A DNA stretch of 64,000 bases from Molanna angustata (lineage: Eukaryota > Arthropoda > Insecta > Trichoptera > Molannidae). The DNA lies in NCBI GenBank assembly GCA_963576475.1, contig OY754964.1, positions 8,781,986 to 8,845,985 of the forward strand. Reading direction: 5' to 3'. Positions 45,185 through 56,060 of the stretch are shown in pieces (position 1 is the first letter of the stretch; each line of letters begins with the position of its first letter). Below the pieces are notes generated by a model that was not told where the DNA came from, searched no databases, and saw only the letters and a program-made list of their open reading frames with translations. The position numbers and the translations under genes are program-made.

Positions 45185-45365
45185 TGTTAATCGAAAATAC
45201 AATATGAAAAAAAACATCTCAGCAATGAGGTACACCACCCATTCGGAATGTACGATATTGGTGCGTGGAATACACGCATGTGTAATGATTTCTTTTATCA
45301 GGTTATACGCACCCGTATTTATGTTGCTAGATACCCCACATTGTGGTTTATGCTTATAAATTTAA
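45185..45365 (-). repeat. Dispersed CATCACGG repeat, copy 3
   Basis: The minus strand reads CCACAATGTGGGGTATCTAG, then GATAAAAGAAATCA, then ACACATGCGTGTATTCCACG. Confidence 0.5.
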
Positions 45366-45654
45366 AAAAAGAAAATATATTTAAGTCAACATCTTTATGT
45401 ATTTTTTTTATTTATTGCCGGCACTAGGATAACTCCCATTACTTTGTAGACAGTGCTCACTATGAGTTTCATAATAATATTTTTGTGTGTAGGTATGTCG
45501 TATTATGAAAAGTTTTCTATAGACATCCGTCCATTTCTTCTTTATAATTTCATCTGTCAAGACTTTCCAAATACTAGTTCTGGAAAATTGAGTTTTTTTT
45601 AATAGTCAACCTTTCGATAAAAAATACTATGAATCCAAGAACCAATTGTTTATT

Positions 45655-46020
45655 TCACAAGTGGTGCTTTGAGATGTGGTGCTACAGACGCATGGCTAAA
45701 GTTCACACAGTTTCACAGTTTGGTCAGAACACATCAGCAACGTTGAGGTACTAAGCAGGGTTGGAGAGACAAGGCAACTTATGAAAAGAATTGCCCAACA
45801 GAGAACAACTTGGATAGGCCAGAACATCCGGCACCCAGGCTTGCTTTTTACCATCGACGAAGGAATGATTGATGGGGGCAACTGTAGAGGCCGCCCCAGA
45901 AACAACTATATAGACCAGATAATCGGTGACGTGCGCTGTAACAGTTACAAAGAGATGAAGAGACTGGCGGACTATAGAGATATAGAGTGGAAAGATCGAG
46001 TGTTTGGTGCAGACTAATCC
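45655..46020 (+). pseudogene. RTE-like LINE C-terminus, copy 1
   Basis: Plus strand. A Cys-Tyr-Arg-Arg-Met segment (45680 region) is followed, after a frame change, by 78 open codons (45781-46017): Thr-Thr-Trp-Ile-Gly-Gln, a Gly-Arg-Pro-Arg motif, Tyr-Ile-Asp-Gln-Ile, and Glu-Met-Lys-Arg-Leu-Ala. This is a standard C-terminal module of RTE-type ORF2 proteins. The RT is absent. The overlapping minus-strand frames are shadows. Sister copies lie at 52082-52324 and 52960-53340. Confidence 0.65.
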
Positions 46021-46119
46021 TAGGATTGTTACCCAGAAGAAGAAGATTTCACAAATCCGTACATCAGTACAAATATTTACCAAGTAAAATTCTTGAAATT
46101 TAAAAAATCAATAAATTCA

Positions 46120-46215
46120 TTCATACCATCACGGCACGACCATCGACAGATGTGCGGGTGTGCATTATCTTATAAAAGGGACCACAACACATGCGTGTAA
46201 ATCTACCCACACACC
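46120..46215 (+). repeat. Dispersed CATCACGG repeat, copy 4
   Basis: CATACCATCACGGCACGACC, then GTGCGGGTGTGCATTATC, TTATAAAAGGGACCAC, ACATGCGTGTAAATCTACCC. Confidence 0.5.
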
Positions 46216-47064
46216 AGTCTGTTGCCTGCTCTTACGGGACGCTCGAAAACAATAATAGATAGGTGAAAGCACTGTTCAAAGCCGAAGCCTTACAGGTAAA
46301 AATCAATAAAAAAAACTATAATAATGAGTAAAAATTATTAACGATCAAACAGACGATGGTTGTTAAATATTTATTAATATAGAAGAAAAATATTTTTATA
46401 CAACAGTGCATAAATATGATACATACATAAGGGACATAATTGTTACGTCAAAACTTTTTGCTGCAGTTTATCGTGAAAGAAATTATTCATTATATAAGAA
46501 AATACTGGAAAATACCTACTTGTCAGTGGTTTATACTTAGTATTAATAATTACTATTGTATTTTACTGAAACTAGTAATGTGAGAACTTGACGTAAAAGG
46601 ACCATGTACATGATTAGCTACATGATCGAAAGGATGCGCCTGTTGGTGTATGTCTGCAACTGGTTTAAAAGTTAGAGTCATATCTGGATGGCAATTCAAA
46701 AATTGGCATAATAATCAACGCTTTCTCGCTTTCTTTTATGCTGCGATTTCACTGTAAATTATTTTAATTGTGTAATATACTCACTTCCTGAGTATAATAT
46801 AGATTAATTAATAAGGAAGTAATCCAATAATGTCTTTATATAAATATCTCCTTTATTATATCAAATGTTCCTTCTGACAGCCAGTAATAGAATCGCGTCG
46901 CGCAACTCTCCACATAGCAACCGCATACATTCATCTCTTTCGCACTTCGATCCACCCCACTCACACACTACTCTACCACAAATTGTGTTTCGTTAATCTG
47001 ATATTTTAAGTAGGTAAATTCGATTTATTTAAGATCATTAAATAATAGACGAAAAATCGCAGAT
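46216..47064. other. AT-rich DNA, nothing recognised
   Basis: No credible ORF or structure seen. Confidence 0.4.
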
Positions 47065-47280
47065 ATGATGATACTATATAAAATATTAAATTATCAGTTA
47101 GATGTACCAAATATCCTTCCACAAATTCAAATAACAGTACCATTAAGAAATACCATAATTAGAAATATTTTTCACTTAAAAATCTATAAAACGAATATCG
47201 GTTATTTCTCTCCAATTCCTCGCTTAATCAGAATATACAACTCAGTTCATCAAATTAATTATTTTTTAACAGATTTTTAA
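47065..47280 (+). pseudogene. LINE ORF2 C-terminal fragment
   Basis: 71 codons: Leu-Tyr-Lys-Ile-Leu-Asn, Leu-Asp-Val-Pro, Val-Pro-Leu-Arg-Asn, Phe-Ser-Pro-Ile-Pro-Arg-Leu. This parallels the end of the 54.6-kb LINE (Leu-His-Lys-Ile-Leu-Asn, Ser-Pro-Ile-Pro-Arg-Leu), so it is a short relic of a related CR1/Jockey-group element. Confidence 0.6.
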
Positions 47281-47284
47281 TGAT

Positions 47285-47600
47285 CTCAATAGAGACGAAG
47301 TTGGAATATTTACTGTAGGAGAACCGAGAAATCAAGGCACCTACAGGGCCTACGACCTGTCATCGGCTGGTCTACGTGATCACTCTATGCGCTCGCGCAA
47401 CGCTCACCAATTATGCCTTTCTTAATGAGATCCCCAACAATTCAATTTTGAAAGCTCTACATATTGTAATACTGAAATACTTTTCGCTTGAAAATAAGGA
47501 ATTTTTACTACAGCCATCTATGTGTGAAATTATGAACAACATTCTTTTTATTTTTTTTTATTTTTTTTGTTGTAACGCCATCTATTGAGAGAATTGTTTT
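47285..47600 (-). repeat. Dispersed GAGCGTTGCGC repeat, copy 2
   Basis: On the minus strand the blocks CAATAGATGGCGTTA, CATAGATGGCTG, CATAATTGGTGAGCGTTGCG and GTGATCACGTAG follow in the same order as at 35533. It has an extra segment, GACCAGCCGATGACAGGTCG. Confidence 0.65.
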
Positions 47601-48031
47601 TTTGTAAATAATGAGAGCAACAATTCTTATACCTGAGGTGACAAATGCATTTTTATTGACATATTCTCAAACTCCAAATTAACTTTCAAAAAACACATAA
47701 TATCCCAGTTCGTAACCTCTTAATTCTTTCCTTTAAATTTATGTATAACTTCTCTGTTCATATTCTCATGTTTAATTATTGTTGATTTTCATGTTTCATT
47801 TGTTTAATCTTTAAATCTACAACTCTAAACTTACTATGTAACATCCACCCGCAACATAATAATTATATACATCATGTAAAATAGACACTGCACCTTCCGT
47901 ACAATGCATAGTGTAGTGTAGGTAGGAAATTTATATACCTACAAACAATTCTTATTATGATATGTACTTTCCATATAATATAAGCTATTATGCACAGAAA
48001 TATTTGGGCATTCATGCCTGTGTCTGTGCTT
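47601..48031 (+). other. AT-rich DNA, probable retroelement 3' UTR
   Basis: Ends GCCTGTGTCTGTGCTTAATA and runs directly into the AAAAT array, which suggests a 3' UTR with an AATAAA-type end. No coding relic recognised upstream. Confidence 0.35.
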
Positions 48032-49479
48032 AATAAAATAAAATAAAATAAAATAAAATAAAATAAAATAAAATAAAATAAAATAAAATAAAATAAAATA
48101 AAATAAAATAAAATAAAATAAAATAAAATAAAATAAAATAAAATAAAATAAAATAAAATAAAATAAAATAAAATAAAATAAAATAAAATAAAATAAAATA
48201 AAATAAAATAAAATAAAATAAAATAAAATAAAATAAAATAAAATAAAATAAAATAAAATAAAATAAAATAAAATAAAATAAAATAAAATAAAATAAAATA
48301 AAATAAAATAAAATAAAATAAAATAAAATAAAATAAAATAAAATAAAATAAAATAAAATAAAATAAAATAAAATAAAATAAAATAAAATAAAATAAAATA
48401 AAATAAAATAAAATAAAATAAAATAAAATAAAATTAAATTAAAATAAAATAAAATGAAATAAAATGAAATAAAATGAAATAAAATGAAATAAAATAAAAT
48501 AAAATAAAATAAAATAAAATAAAATAAAATAAAATAAAATAAAATAAAATAAAATAAAATAAAATAAAATAAAATAAAATAAAATAAAATAAAATAAAAT
48601 AAAATAAAATAAAATAAAATAAAATAAAATAAAATAAAATAAAATAAAATAAAATAAAATAAAATAAAATAAAATAAAATAAAATAAAATAAAATAAAAT
48701 AAAATAAAATAAAATAAAATAAAATAAAATAAAATAAAATAAAATAAAATAAAATAAAATAAAATAAAATAAAATAAAATAAAATAAAATAAAATAAAAT
48801 AAAATAAAATAAAATAAAATAAAATAAAATAAAATAAAATAAAATAAAATAAAATAAAATGAAATAAAATGAAATAAAATGAAATAAAATGAAATAAAAT
48901 GAAATGAAATGAAATGAAATGAAATGAAATGAAATGAAATGAAATGAAATGAAATGAAATGAAATGAAATGAAATAAAATAAAATAAAATAAATTAAAAT
49001 AAAATAAAATAAAATAAAATAAAATAAAATAAAATAAAATAAAATAAAATAAAATAAAATAAAATAAAATAAAATAAAATAAAATAAAATAAAATATAAT
49101 ATAATAAAATAAAATAAAATAAAATAAAATAAAATAAAATAAAATAAAATAAAATAAAATAAAATAAAATAAAATAAAATAAAATAAAATAAAATAAAAT
49201 AAAATAAAATAAAATAAAATAAAATAAAATAAAATAAAATAAAATAAAATAAAATAAAATAAAATAAAATAAAATAAAATAAAATAAAATAAAATAAAAT
49301 AAAATAAAATAAAATAAAATAAAATAAAATAAAATAAAATAAAATAAAATAAAATAAAATAAAATAAAATAAAATAAAATAAAATAAAATAAAATAAAAT
49401 AAAATAAAATAAAATAAAATAAAATAAAATAAAATAAAATAAAATAAAATAAAATAAAATAAAATAAAATAAAATAAAT
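48032..49479. repeat. 1.45-kb AAAAT pentanucleotide array
   Basis: Nearly pure AAAAT for about 290 units. Variant blocks: alternating AAAAT/GAAAT 10-mers at 48452-48490 and 48860-48900, pure GAAAT at 48900-48974, and an AATAT irregularity near 49095. The 355-codon Phe-Ile-Leu-Phe-Tyr frame is an artefact of a stop-free period-5 repeat. Confidence 0.95.
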
Positions 49480-49720
49480 ACTCTATATATGAAAATTTCA
49501 ATTTAAAAGTGATTGAAACCTTATATTTCGTATGAATTGTCTTAATTGTATCAGAATGAATATTTTTAGAGGGTAACTGAAATGTAGAATTATGTTGAAA
49601 TTAGCCCTGAATAATTATGATTTTTCTCATGGAGTGCTTTTGAACAAAAATAAATTAATTTTAATTAACGCAAAATATTGGCAAAAACCAATGCCAAATA
49701 TGTAGCAACAATACATTTAC
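49480..49720. other. AT-rich DNA, nothing recognised
   Basis: Short unique-looking flank between the AAAAT array and the TTAA element. Confidence 0.4.
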
Positions 49721-49724
49721 TTAA

Positions 49725-50497
49725 GAGGGTGACTGCTGCCAACGTACCTATTTTTTCAATTTGAATTTGCATCATTGCTACAAAACGAATCGTTTCGAAA
49801 AAAATAACCTAGTTAGTTTGGATAGTAATAAAGAAAAGTATACCTTAACTTTTTAATTATGTTCTGTATATATTCTTGTAGGAAAATAATAAGCATACCC
49901 CGATTTTTGACATTTATCTTAAATTTCTAAAAAACTATAAGGTAAAGAAGATCAAAATATCTGGAAAAATACGATGTAACGTTGCATTAATGATCAGGAG
50001 GTTCAATCGGCGAAATCAAAACCACCGTGATTACCTAGGGTTTTTATGGTTTTTAGGGATTACCCGTGATCACCGTGATTATCACTAGGGTTTTGATTTC
50101 GCCGAACGAACCAGACTTGCCCCCCTGGTTAAGTTAATAAACCAAAAAAACTTTTATTTCGCAATGGCGCTGAATGAAAAATAAAGGTTTTTAGGTTTAT
50201 TTACTAAACCTGAAGCATTAATGCAACGTCACATAATTTTTTTCTTGATATTTTTGTCTTCTTTAATTTAAAAAAAAATATGTTGAACTACGCCTTATAA
50301 AATATAAGATAAACGTTGAAAATCGGGGTATGCCATTGTTTTTCTACAAGAATTTATACAGAACATTATCAAAAAGTAAAGATATATTTGTCTTTATTAA
50401 TACCCAAACTATCTAAATTCTTTTTTCAAAACGATTTGATAAGAAATAATGATGGTATATCAAATTGAAAAATAGGTACGATGACAGCAGTCCCACC
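49725..50497. mobile_element. TTAA-flanked palindromic element, copy 2
   Basis: Flanked by TTAA (49721-49724 and 50498-50501). It matches copy 1 (8256-8935) in inverted orientation through both arms, including GACTGCTGCCAACGTACC, CATACCCCGATTTT and the GCGCTGAATG centre. It is longer because of a small insertion near 50000-50130. Confidence 0.75.
50008..50104. mobile_element. 97-bp hairpin insertion inside copy 2
   Basis: CGGCGAAATCAAAACC (50008-50023) and its exact reverse complement (50089-50104) bound a segment with repeated CCGTGATTA and CTAGGGTTTT motifs. Copy 1 lacks it. A further 25 bp to the right (ending CCCCCC) is also absent from copy 1, so the true insertion may be about 120 bp with an imperfect GGTTCAA/GGTTAAG flank. 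Confidence 0.6.
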
Positions 50498-50501
50498 TTA
50501 A

Positions 50502-51120
50502 GTAGATATTGAACGTATTTCGGTAATGAAGTATTTTTAAACCACACCTCTCGAGTAAATACATAGTAGGTAGGTATTTCATGCAGTTTTTTTTGCAATA
50601 CTTCAATTTGAAGTGTTAATATTTAAATGTTCGTAAAAGTATTTATAATATTAATCATTAGCATATTAATTAATTCAGAAAAAGGCGTTACGGAATTTAT
50701 TAAATGCACTACATTGTTGTTCAAACTCTATTTTGTATCGTGATTTTTAAACATAATTAGTCAATCAATATCAATCAACACGAGAATTACTAATTTATCT
50801 AAGAAATTTTGATTTTAAAATAAAAAAATAATGACTTCACAAAATATGACTAATGTATAAAAACATAAGCTTACTTTTTTGATAAGGCTCTCCTCACCAG
50901 TTGACGAGAAAAGCCAAATCAGCATAAAAGATCCTCATATGAAAGGGAAAAATTCCTTATGGAAATTAAAAGAATCTATTTAAACATACTTATAATATAA
51001 CTACACTAGTATAATATCTTAAAAAATACTTGAAGGCTAACTTAGTTTAATGCATATTTACACTACTTTAATTTAATGTTAAAATATAATTAATATATAC
51101 CGTACTGTTGTGTCGGGTTC
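50502..51120. other. AT-rich DNA, nothing recognised
   Basis: No credible ORF or structure. Confidence 0.4.
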
Positions 51121-51124
51121 ATTG

Positions 51125-51357
51125 GCATAAAAACGAACGCCCATATATTATATAATGGAGGATAGCCGGGTCCAAAAGAAAGTATTGGACACCTGTTCTG
51201 AAGAAAGAAGAAGCAGGGGGAGACCTTGAATGAGATGGCTGGACGACATCGAGGGAGATATAAGAGCGATCGGACAGACAAATTGGAGGAGACTTGCTGT
51301 CGACAGGGCGGGATGGAGGCAGTTTCTTGAGGAGGCCAAGGCTCGCACCGGGCTGTA
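51125..51357 (+). pseudogene. LINE ORF2 C-terminal remnant
   Basis: Plus strand: Arg-Arg-Ser-Arg-Gly-Arg-Pro, a stop, then Met-Arg-Trp-Leu-Asp-Asp-Ile-Glu-Gly-Asp-Ile-Arg, Asn-Trp-Arg-Arg-Leu-Ala-Val-Asp-Arg-Ala-Gly-Trp and the end Glu-Ala-Lys-Ala-Arg-Thr-Gly-Leu with a TAG stop. It is the same ending as the 5603 relic but better preserved. Minus-strand frames here are shadows. Confidence 0.7.
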
Positions 51358-51394
51358 GCGCCATTGCTGATGATAATATCATCAGCAATGGCGC
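51358..51394. repeat. Perfect 18-bp palindrome at the LINE 3' end
   Basis: GCGCCATTGCTGATGATA (51358-51375) and its exact reverse complement (51377-51394) are separated by one base, starting directly after the TAG stop. LINEs of this type often end in a GCGCCATTGATGATGAT-like 3' tail (from memory). The inverted copy looks like snapback synthesis on that tail. Confidence 0.85.
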
Positions 51395-52080
51395 AATAAT
51401 ATCATATATTCCTATCCCGTTTTGAGTTAGTTAAAATTATTTATTTTTAGTGCCACAAAGTAAAATTCAAAACCCAAAGTCGTTAAAATATTGGTGCATT
51501 ACAAAAATAATTTTATTTTTTTTACATTAATCGTAATAGCATTTACATTAATCGTAATAGCATTTACATTAATCTTTAAAAAAAGATTGTGTGTATTTAC
51601 CTAAACTCGGATGTAAATGATGAATGGTGTGTTTGAGATGTTGTTCGGGGATCTCTAGGTGTGCAATTATCACATGAAACAATATGTAAGTCCAGCAAAA
51701 CCAGTAATGAAAGTGTATTAAAATGATCTACTTTTACTTAAAATACTGTTACAATTCCAAGACGCGAGTTATACGCGATGCATCAAAGTTATGACAATAC
51801 TCGTATGAAAATATGTTAACTCGGAATGATCGATTGCACCTCGTTAAACGAATTTTGGAACCAACACGCCACAGAATGTAATATAGAGAAAAGACTTCCA
51901 TTCAATGGTTATTTGGCGAATCCCTTCGAGGGACATATCCCAACGGAGTAAATAAAAGACAATATTTCGTCATTATTCCGCTCCACTCAGCTCATTACAG
52001 AGGTACATATCCCATAATTATGTTGTTCGCTGTTTCTTCTCTTCTTTAGTATATTCAATAAAAAGACTATTAAAACAAGT
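51395..52080. other. AT-rich DNA, nothing recognised
   Basis: A triple direct repeat of about 22 bp (ACATTAATCGTAATAGCATT unit) lies at 51530-51575. Nothing else seen. Confidence 0.45.
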
Positions 52081-52081
52081 C

Positions 52082-52324
52082 TCAATCCTGTGGATTGGTT
52101 TGCAGAAGAAGTCTACATCTCGCTTTCCACTTCTCTCTATCTTCTGCAGCCCTCTTCAGCTCAACAAATGTGGCGCAGTTCATGTCTTCACACACGTGGG
52201 CCAAATACTCCCGTCGGGGGCGCCCCCTGTGGTTTGTCTCCTCAACCATTCCCTCTATTAGGTCATGTAGGAGACCCTCGTGGCGCAAGATGTGACCAAT
52301 CCAGCGAGCACGTCTCTCTCTCAT
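52082..52324 (-). pseudogene. RTE-like LINE C-terminus, copy 2
   Basis: 80 open codons on the minus strand: Arg-Trp-Ile-Gly-His-Ile-Leu-Arg-His, Gly-Leu-Leu, Arg-Gly-Arg-Pro-Arg-Arg-Glu-Tyr, Glu-Leu-Lys-Arg-Ala-Ala-Glu-Asp-Arg. It is the best preserved of the three copies of this module. No RT domain is left. Plus-strand frames here are shadows. Confidence 0.75.
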
Positions 52325-52329
52325 AATTA

Positions 52330-52955
52330 CAATTTGTTTTGAATAAATTAATTTGTAAGTTACTGTAAATTGATTTTATACTGGCTTTTTGTTAATTTGT
52401 TTTTGTACAGCATCTTCACATTTGTATGATATAGTTATAACATATTGACTAACATAATGTCCCAGTGTATCACATATTGATTTTTTTTAATGTTTTTGTT
52501 TTATAAATTGTTCATGTTTTAGACTGCATTATCATTTTTTTTTCGTTTTTTATTAATTGCTAATGAATAACCAATATCGGAGATTGTTGTTTTCATATGT
52601 GTAGTCATGGACAAATTGGATTCGATAATTGAATAACTTCAGTGCCTAATTTATATTGTTTTTTTTTCGATTCAATTTTTTATTCGTTATAGAATTTAAA
52701 TCAAAACTCGACGACATTTTGCACACCTGTGAAAGCTTTAGTACTGAATACTTAATCATACACAAAATGTTTTTTTTCAAAAGTGAAACCATTACCAAAA
52801 GGTTTAATGAAAAAAAAAAAGAATCCCGGTGTTTAATCAAAATATTTTACCTTTTGATTTTATGGATTGATAAAGCATAGGTACTGTATAACTTTCAACT
52901 ACTTTGTAAGGAAGAACTTGGTTAAAACTCTTCTCTGGAGTATCAGCCGGAAAGA
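52330..52955. other. AT-rich DNA, nothing recognised
   Basis: Overlapping plus and minus frames at 52646-52880 have Phe/Lys-rich compositions and no domain. Confidence 0.4.
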
Positions 52956-52959
52956 ATCA

Positions 52960-53340
52960 GGACGTCTGGCTGCCTTTGGTGTGTGGTGTTACAGGCGCAT
53001 GGCTAGAATCGATTGGTTAAATCACATCTGAAACTATGAAATACTAACAAGAGTCAGAGAAACAAGCGTTAAACAACTCCTAAAGAGGGTTACCCAACAA
53101 CGATCCAATTGAATAGGCCAATACATCAGGCATCCGGGTCTTCTCGTCACTGTCGCCGAAGAAAAGATGATAAAAATCGTAGAGGTCGCCCTAGAGACTA
53201 TATTGTATGGACCAGATGATCAGTGGTGCGTGCTGTAGCAGCTACTATGAGAAAAAGAGGCTGGCGAATAATATAGGTAAGTGGAGAAATGGAGTGCTTG
53301 GTGCAAACCAATCTTCGGATATGACCCAAACGAAAAGAAT
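52960..53340 (+). pseudogene. RTE-like LINE C-terminus, copy 3 (decayed)
   Basis: Plus strand: Phe-Gly-Val-Trp-Cys-Tyr-Arg-Arg-Met, later a Tyr-Ile-Arg-His-Pro-Gly-Leu-Leu segment and a degraded Gly-Arg-Pro-like region, with stops and frameshifts. Same module and orientation as 45655-46020. Confidence 0.6.
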
Positions 53341-54240
53341 AATGACATGTTAGGGATATCCATTTTGACTCATCTCCTTATTCCTATCCTGAGCATAGAT
53401 AATGTATGCCTACCCGCCTAGTCGAGAAAATGGTGTAAGAAAAGAAAACTACCTACAAACAATACAGATCTTCAGTACAGACAGTTACCTTCGAGAGATG
53501 ACACAGTGCCTGTATGCTGCATCTTAAAGGTTATTCTACATAGTTTAAACTACTTCGTAAGTTCTTCGTGTTGTGTATTGTGTCCTGTGCTCCAAATTCA
53601 CTTATATAAGAAAGAAAGATTTAACTTCATATATTGGTTCGTGCGGCTGGGGGTAAGTACCTTCATTATTTTATGCTTCCCTTCGAAATATTGTCTAACT
53701 CTCCATTTCCCGATTTTAAACCATTTCATACAATATATTTGCTCCAACAGACACACATTCATTTAGTGTATTTTTAATAAGTACAAAATGTCCATTCAAG
53801 GCGATAAATTCGTAATCAATTACTAGAACTTTTAATCTTTTGTGATTTTTTAATCCATATATTTTTAATTTCTTCAGTGTGCAATGGAATGGTTGGTATG
53901 GAGAAAAGGAAATAAACATTATACCTTGACGGTTGTTGCCAATATATTCTGCAACGGTGAAGTTAGCTCTATATAATACATCAATTGATGTATGTAATTA
54001 GATCCCTTCACACCTCTCGATCCACAAGATGATCGCACTAAAAGCCTTTATCCTTATAGGGTCTGAGTAATATACAATGTAATAGAAGACACAGCGTTAG
54101 AAACTTACCTACAAGCTTACAATTTACTATTGACATGTTTCCTTAACACCATCATGTTTGATTTTCTTACAAAAGCCGTACACATATTTTATTACTTTCT
54201 CGTTATATGCGTGCATAACAATGTAACTTTGTACGGTAAC
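53341..54240. other. AT-rich DNA, nothing recognised
   Basis: Frames at 53506-53766 (plus) and 53716-53919 (minus) lack recognisable domains. Confidence 0.35.
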
Positions 54241-54591
54241 ATATTTATTTTATTTATTTTATTTATTTACTTCAAATTTACGGCTTGAGAGCCTATATCA
54301 AAAAAACAACAAGTATATAATGATTAAAACTTTGAATTATAAAATAAAAGTAAATATACACTAACATAATAATATCAATAATATCAACAATGCAAATTTA
54401 TAACAGACATAATAATAAATAATATCCATAATAATATACCATACACAATTTAAAAACAAAATACATAAAAAAATACAAAAAAAAAAAAACCCAGACACAA
54501 CGATTACTAGATTAACATTACATGAGTTAAAATGTTAATTAATTAATTTTATTTATTTAAATACACTAAAGGCTTGAAAGCTTATTTTTAT
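54241..54591 (-). other. 3' UTR and AAAT tail of the 54.6-55.8 kb LINE
   Basis: On the minus strand the ORF2 stop is followed by A-rich sequence and two AAATAAAATAAAT-like runs (54537-54560, 54243-54270). The first may be this element's own tail and the second that of an adjacent copy. Both have a preceding GGCTTTCAAGCC- or GGCTCTCAAGCC-like block. Confidence 0.5.
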
Positions 54592-55050
54592 TCAAATACA
54601 AGAGTTTAAAGAAAGAAAATTTACAATTTTTGCTTTGAAGGAAGAAAAATCGTCGGCAAAAACATCGGAGTGACTTCCCACAATGTTACCAAGTCTATGT
54701 AGCCTTGGTATTGGGGAGTGGTAGACATAATTATTTAGAGAATGGCTCTCACGAAACATAACACACTGTCTAGTAGTTTTAGCCGGAACATTAAAGTTGA
54801 TGAGTTTAAGGAGTTCAGGACAGTCTATAGCATGGTTCAATATTTTGTGTAAGAAGGAAAGGTCAAAAACCTTTCTTCTAACGTCAAGATTTAAAAGTTT
54901 AAATTCTAGCATTAGATCTGAGTAATTGATGTGTTCTATTGGAATCCCCTTTTTATAATTTATAAATCGTAAAAATTTTCTCTGGACCCTTTCAATATGA
55001 TTTAAGTGAACATTGTAGTAGGGGGACCAGATTACAGAATTATATTCCAA
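54592..55050 (-). pseudogene. LINE RT thumb and C-terminus
   Basis: 152 codons: Glu-Tyr-Asn-Ser-Val-Ile-Trp-Ser-Pro, Ile-Glu-Arg-Val-Gln-Arg-Lys-Phe-Leu, Leu-His-Lys-Ile-Leu-Asn, Ser-Pro-Ile-Pro-Arg-Leu. It continues the RT fragment to its right after a single frameshift near 55070. CR1/Jockey group. Confidence 0.82.
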
Positions 55051-55061
55051 TAATGGTCTGA

Positions 55062-55806
55062 CTAGAGAAACAAATAGTAACCTGTATGATTCAGTTTTTT
55101 AAGATCAGTTGCCAGTCTCGTGATGAAGCCCAACACCCTCATAGCTTTACCAACGACCTCCTCTATATGTAAATTAAAGGTCAGATCCTCAGATAATGTG
55201 ACTCCCAAATCCCTCAAGTTTGTAACGCTGTCAAGAATAACATTGTCAATAGTATAATTATAGGTAAATTGGGATCTAGTTCGATGAAAACGGATAACTT
55301 GACATTTTGAAGCATTTAAAATAAGTTTATTACGTTTACACCATTCGCTTAAAGATGACAGATTGTTTTGAATGGTTAAACAGTCTTCAATATTTTCAAT
55401 AGATTTGAAAATTTTCAAGTCATCCGCAAATAACACGACTTCAACACCTCTGAAGATCTGAACTATGTCATCCACAAATAAATTGAACAAAATTGGTCCC
55501 AAGTGCGATCCCTGCGGAACACCACTAGATGCTTGTATTGGCTGAGATATGCAATTCCCAATCCTTACTCTAAGAGTACGATCACACAAGTAACTTTTAA
55601 GCCAATGTAGGAAGATACCATCTACTCCATATCCACGTAACTTATATAGAAGTAAGGAATGTGACACCTTGTCAAAAGCTTTTGAGAAGTCAGTGTACAC
55701 GGAATCGACTTGACCTCTCCTAGAAACTACATTGGCTATGTAGTTATGATATAATGCTAGGTTAGTTAGTGTAGATTTCTTGGGTATAAAGCCATGTTGG
55801 GAATAT
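55062..55806 (-). pseudogene. LINE reverse transcriptase core
   Basis: Numbered from the first Met (55700): Thr-Asp-Phe-Ser-Lys-Ala-Phe-Asp (3-10), Gly-Val-Pro-Gln-Gly-Ser (60-65), catalytic Phe-Ala-Asp-Asp (91-94) and the Leu-Arg-Asp-Leu-Gly-Val thumb entry. The frame is open upstream to about 55806 (Ser-Gln-His-Gly-Phe-Ile-Pro-Lys-Lys-Ser), where similarity stops abruptly. This is the point of 5' truncation. Catalytic residues are intact, but one frameshift separates the C-terminus. Confidence 0.85.
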
Positions 55807-56004
55807 TAAGATGAATCTCAGGTAAATTCAACATACATTAGAATAGGTACATAGTGCCAATACCAATTTTGAAAAACAAACTTTATTAACTATACCTACT
55901 AAAAAGACCCTTAAAAAGGTTTATAACATAATTTGTAATTTAATATACCTTTGGGAATATTATAATAAACTTTTGGATGGATTAATAAAAGAAATAAACT
56001 GTCG

Positions 56005-56060
56005 TGGTTCCTTTTATAAGATAATGCACACCGCCAAACCTGTCATTGGTTACCTCATAT
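56005..56060 (-). repeat. Dispersed CATCACGG repeat, copy 5 (partial)
   Basis: The minus strand reads CAGGTTTGGCGGTGTGCATT, then ATCTTATAAAAGGAACCACG. Confidence 0.45.

Noticed and set aside
48032..49479. Telomeric or centromeric repeat
   Set aside because: The unit is AAAAT, not the insect telomere TTAGG, and no other satellite structure surrounds it.
48434..49501. 355-codon Phe-Ile-Leu-Phe-Tyr frame
   Set aside because: Artefact of the AAAAT array on the minus strand.
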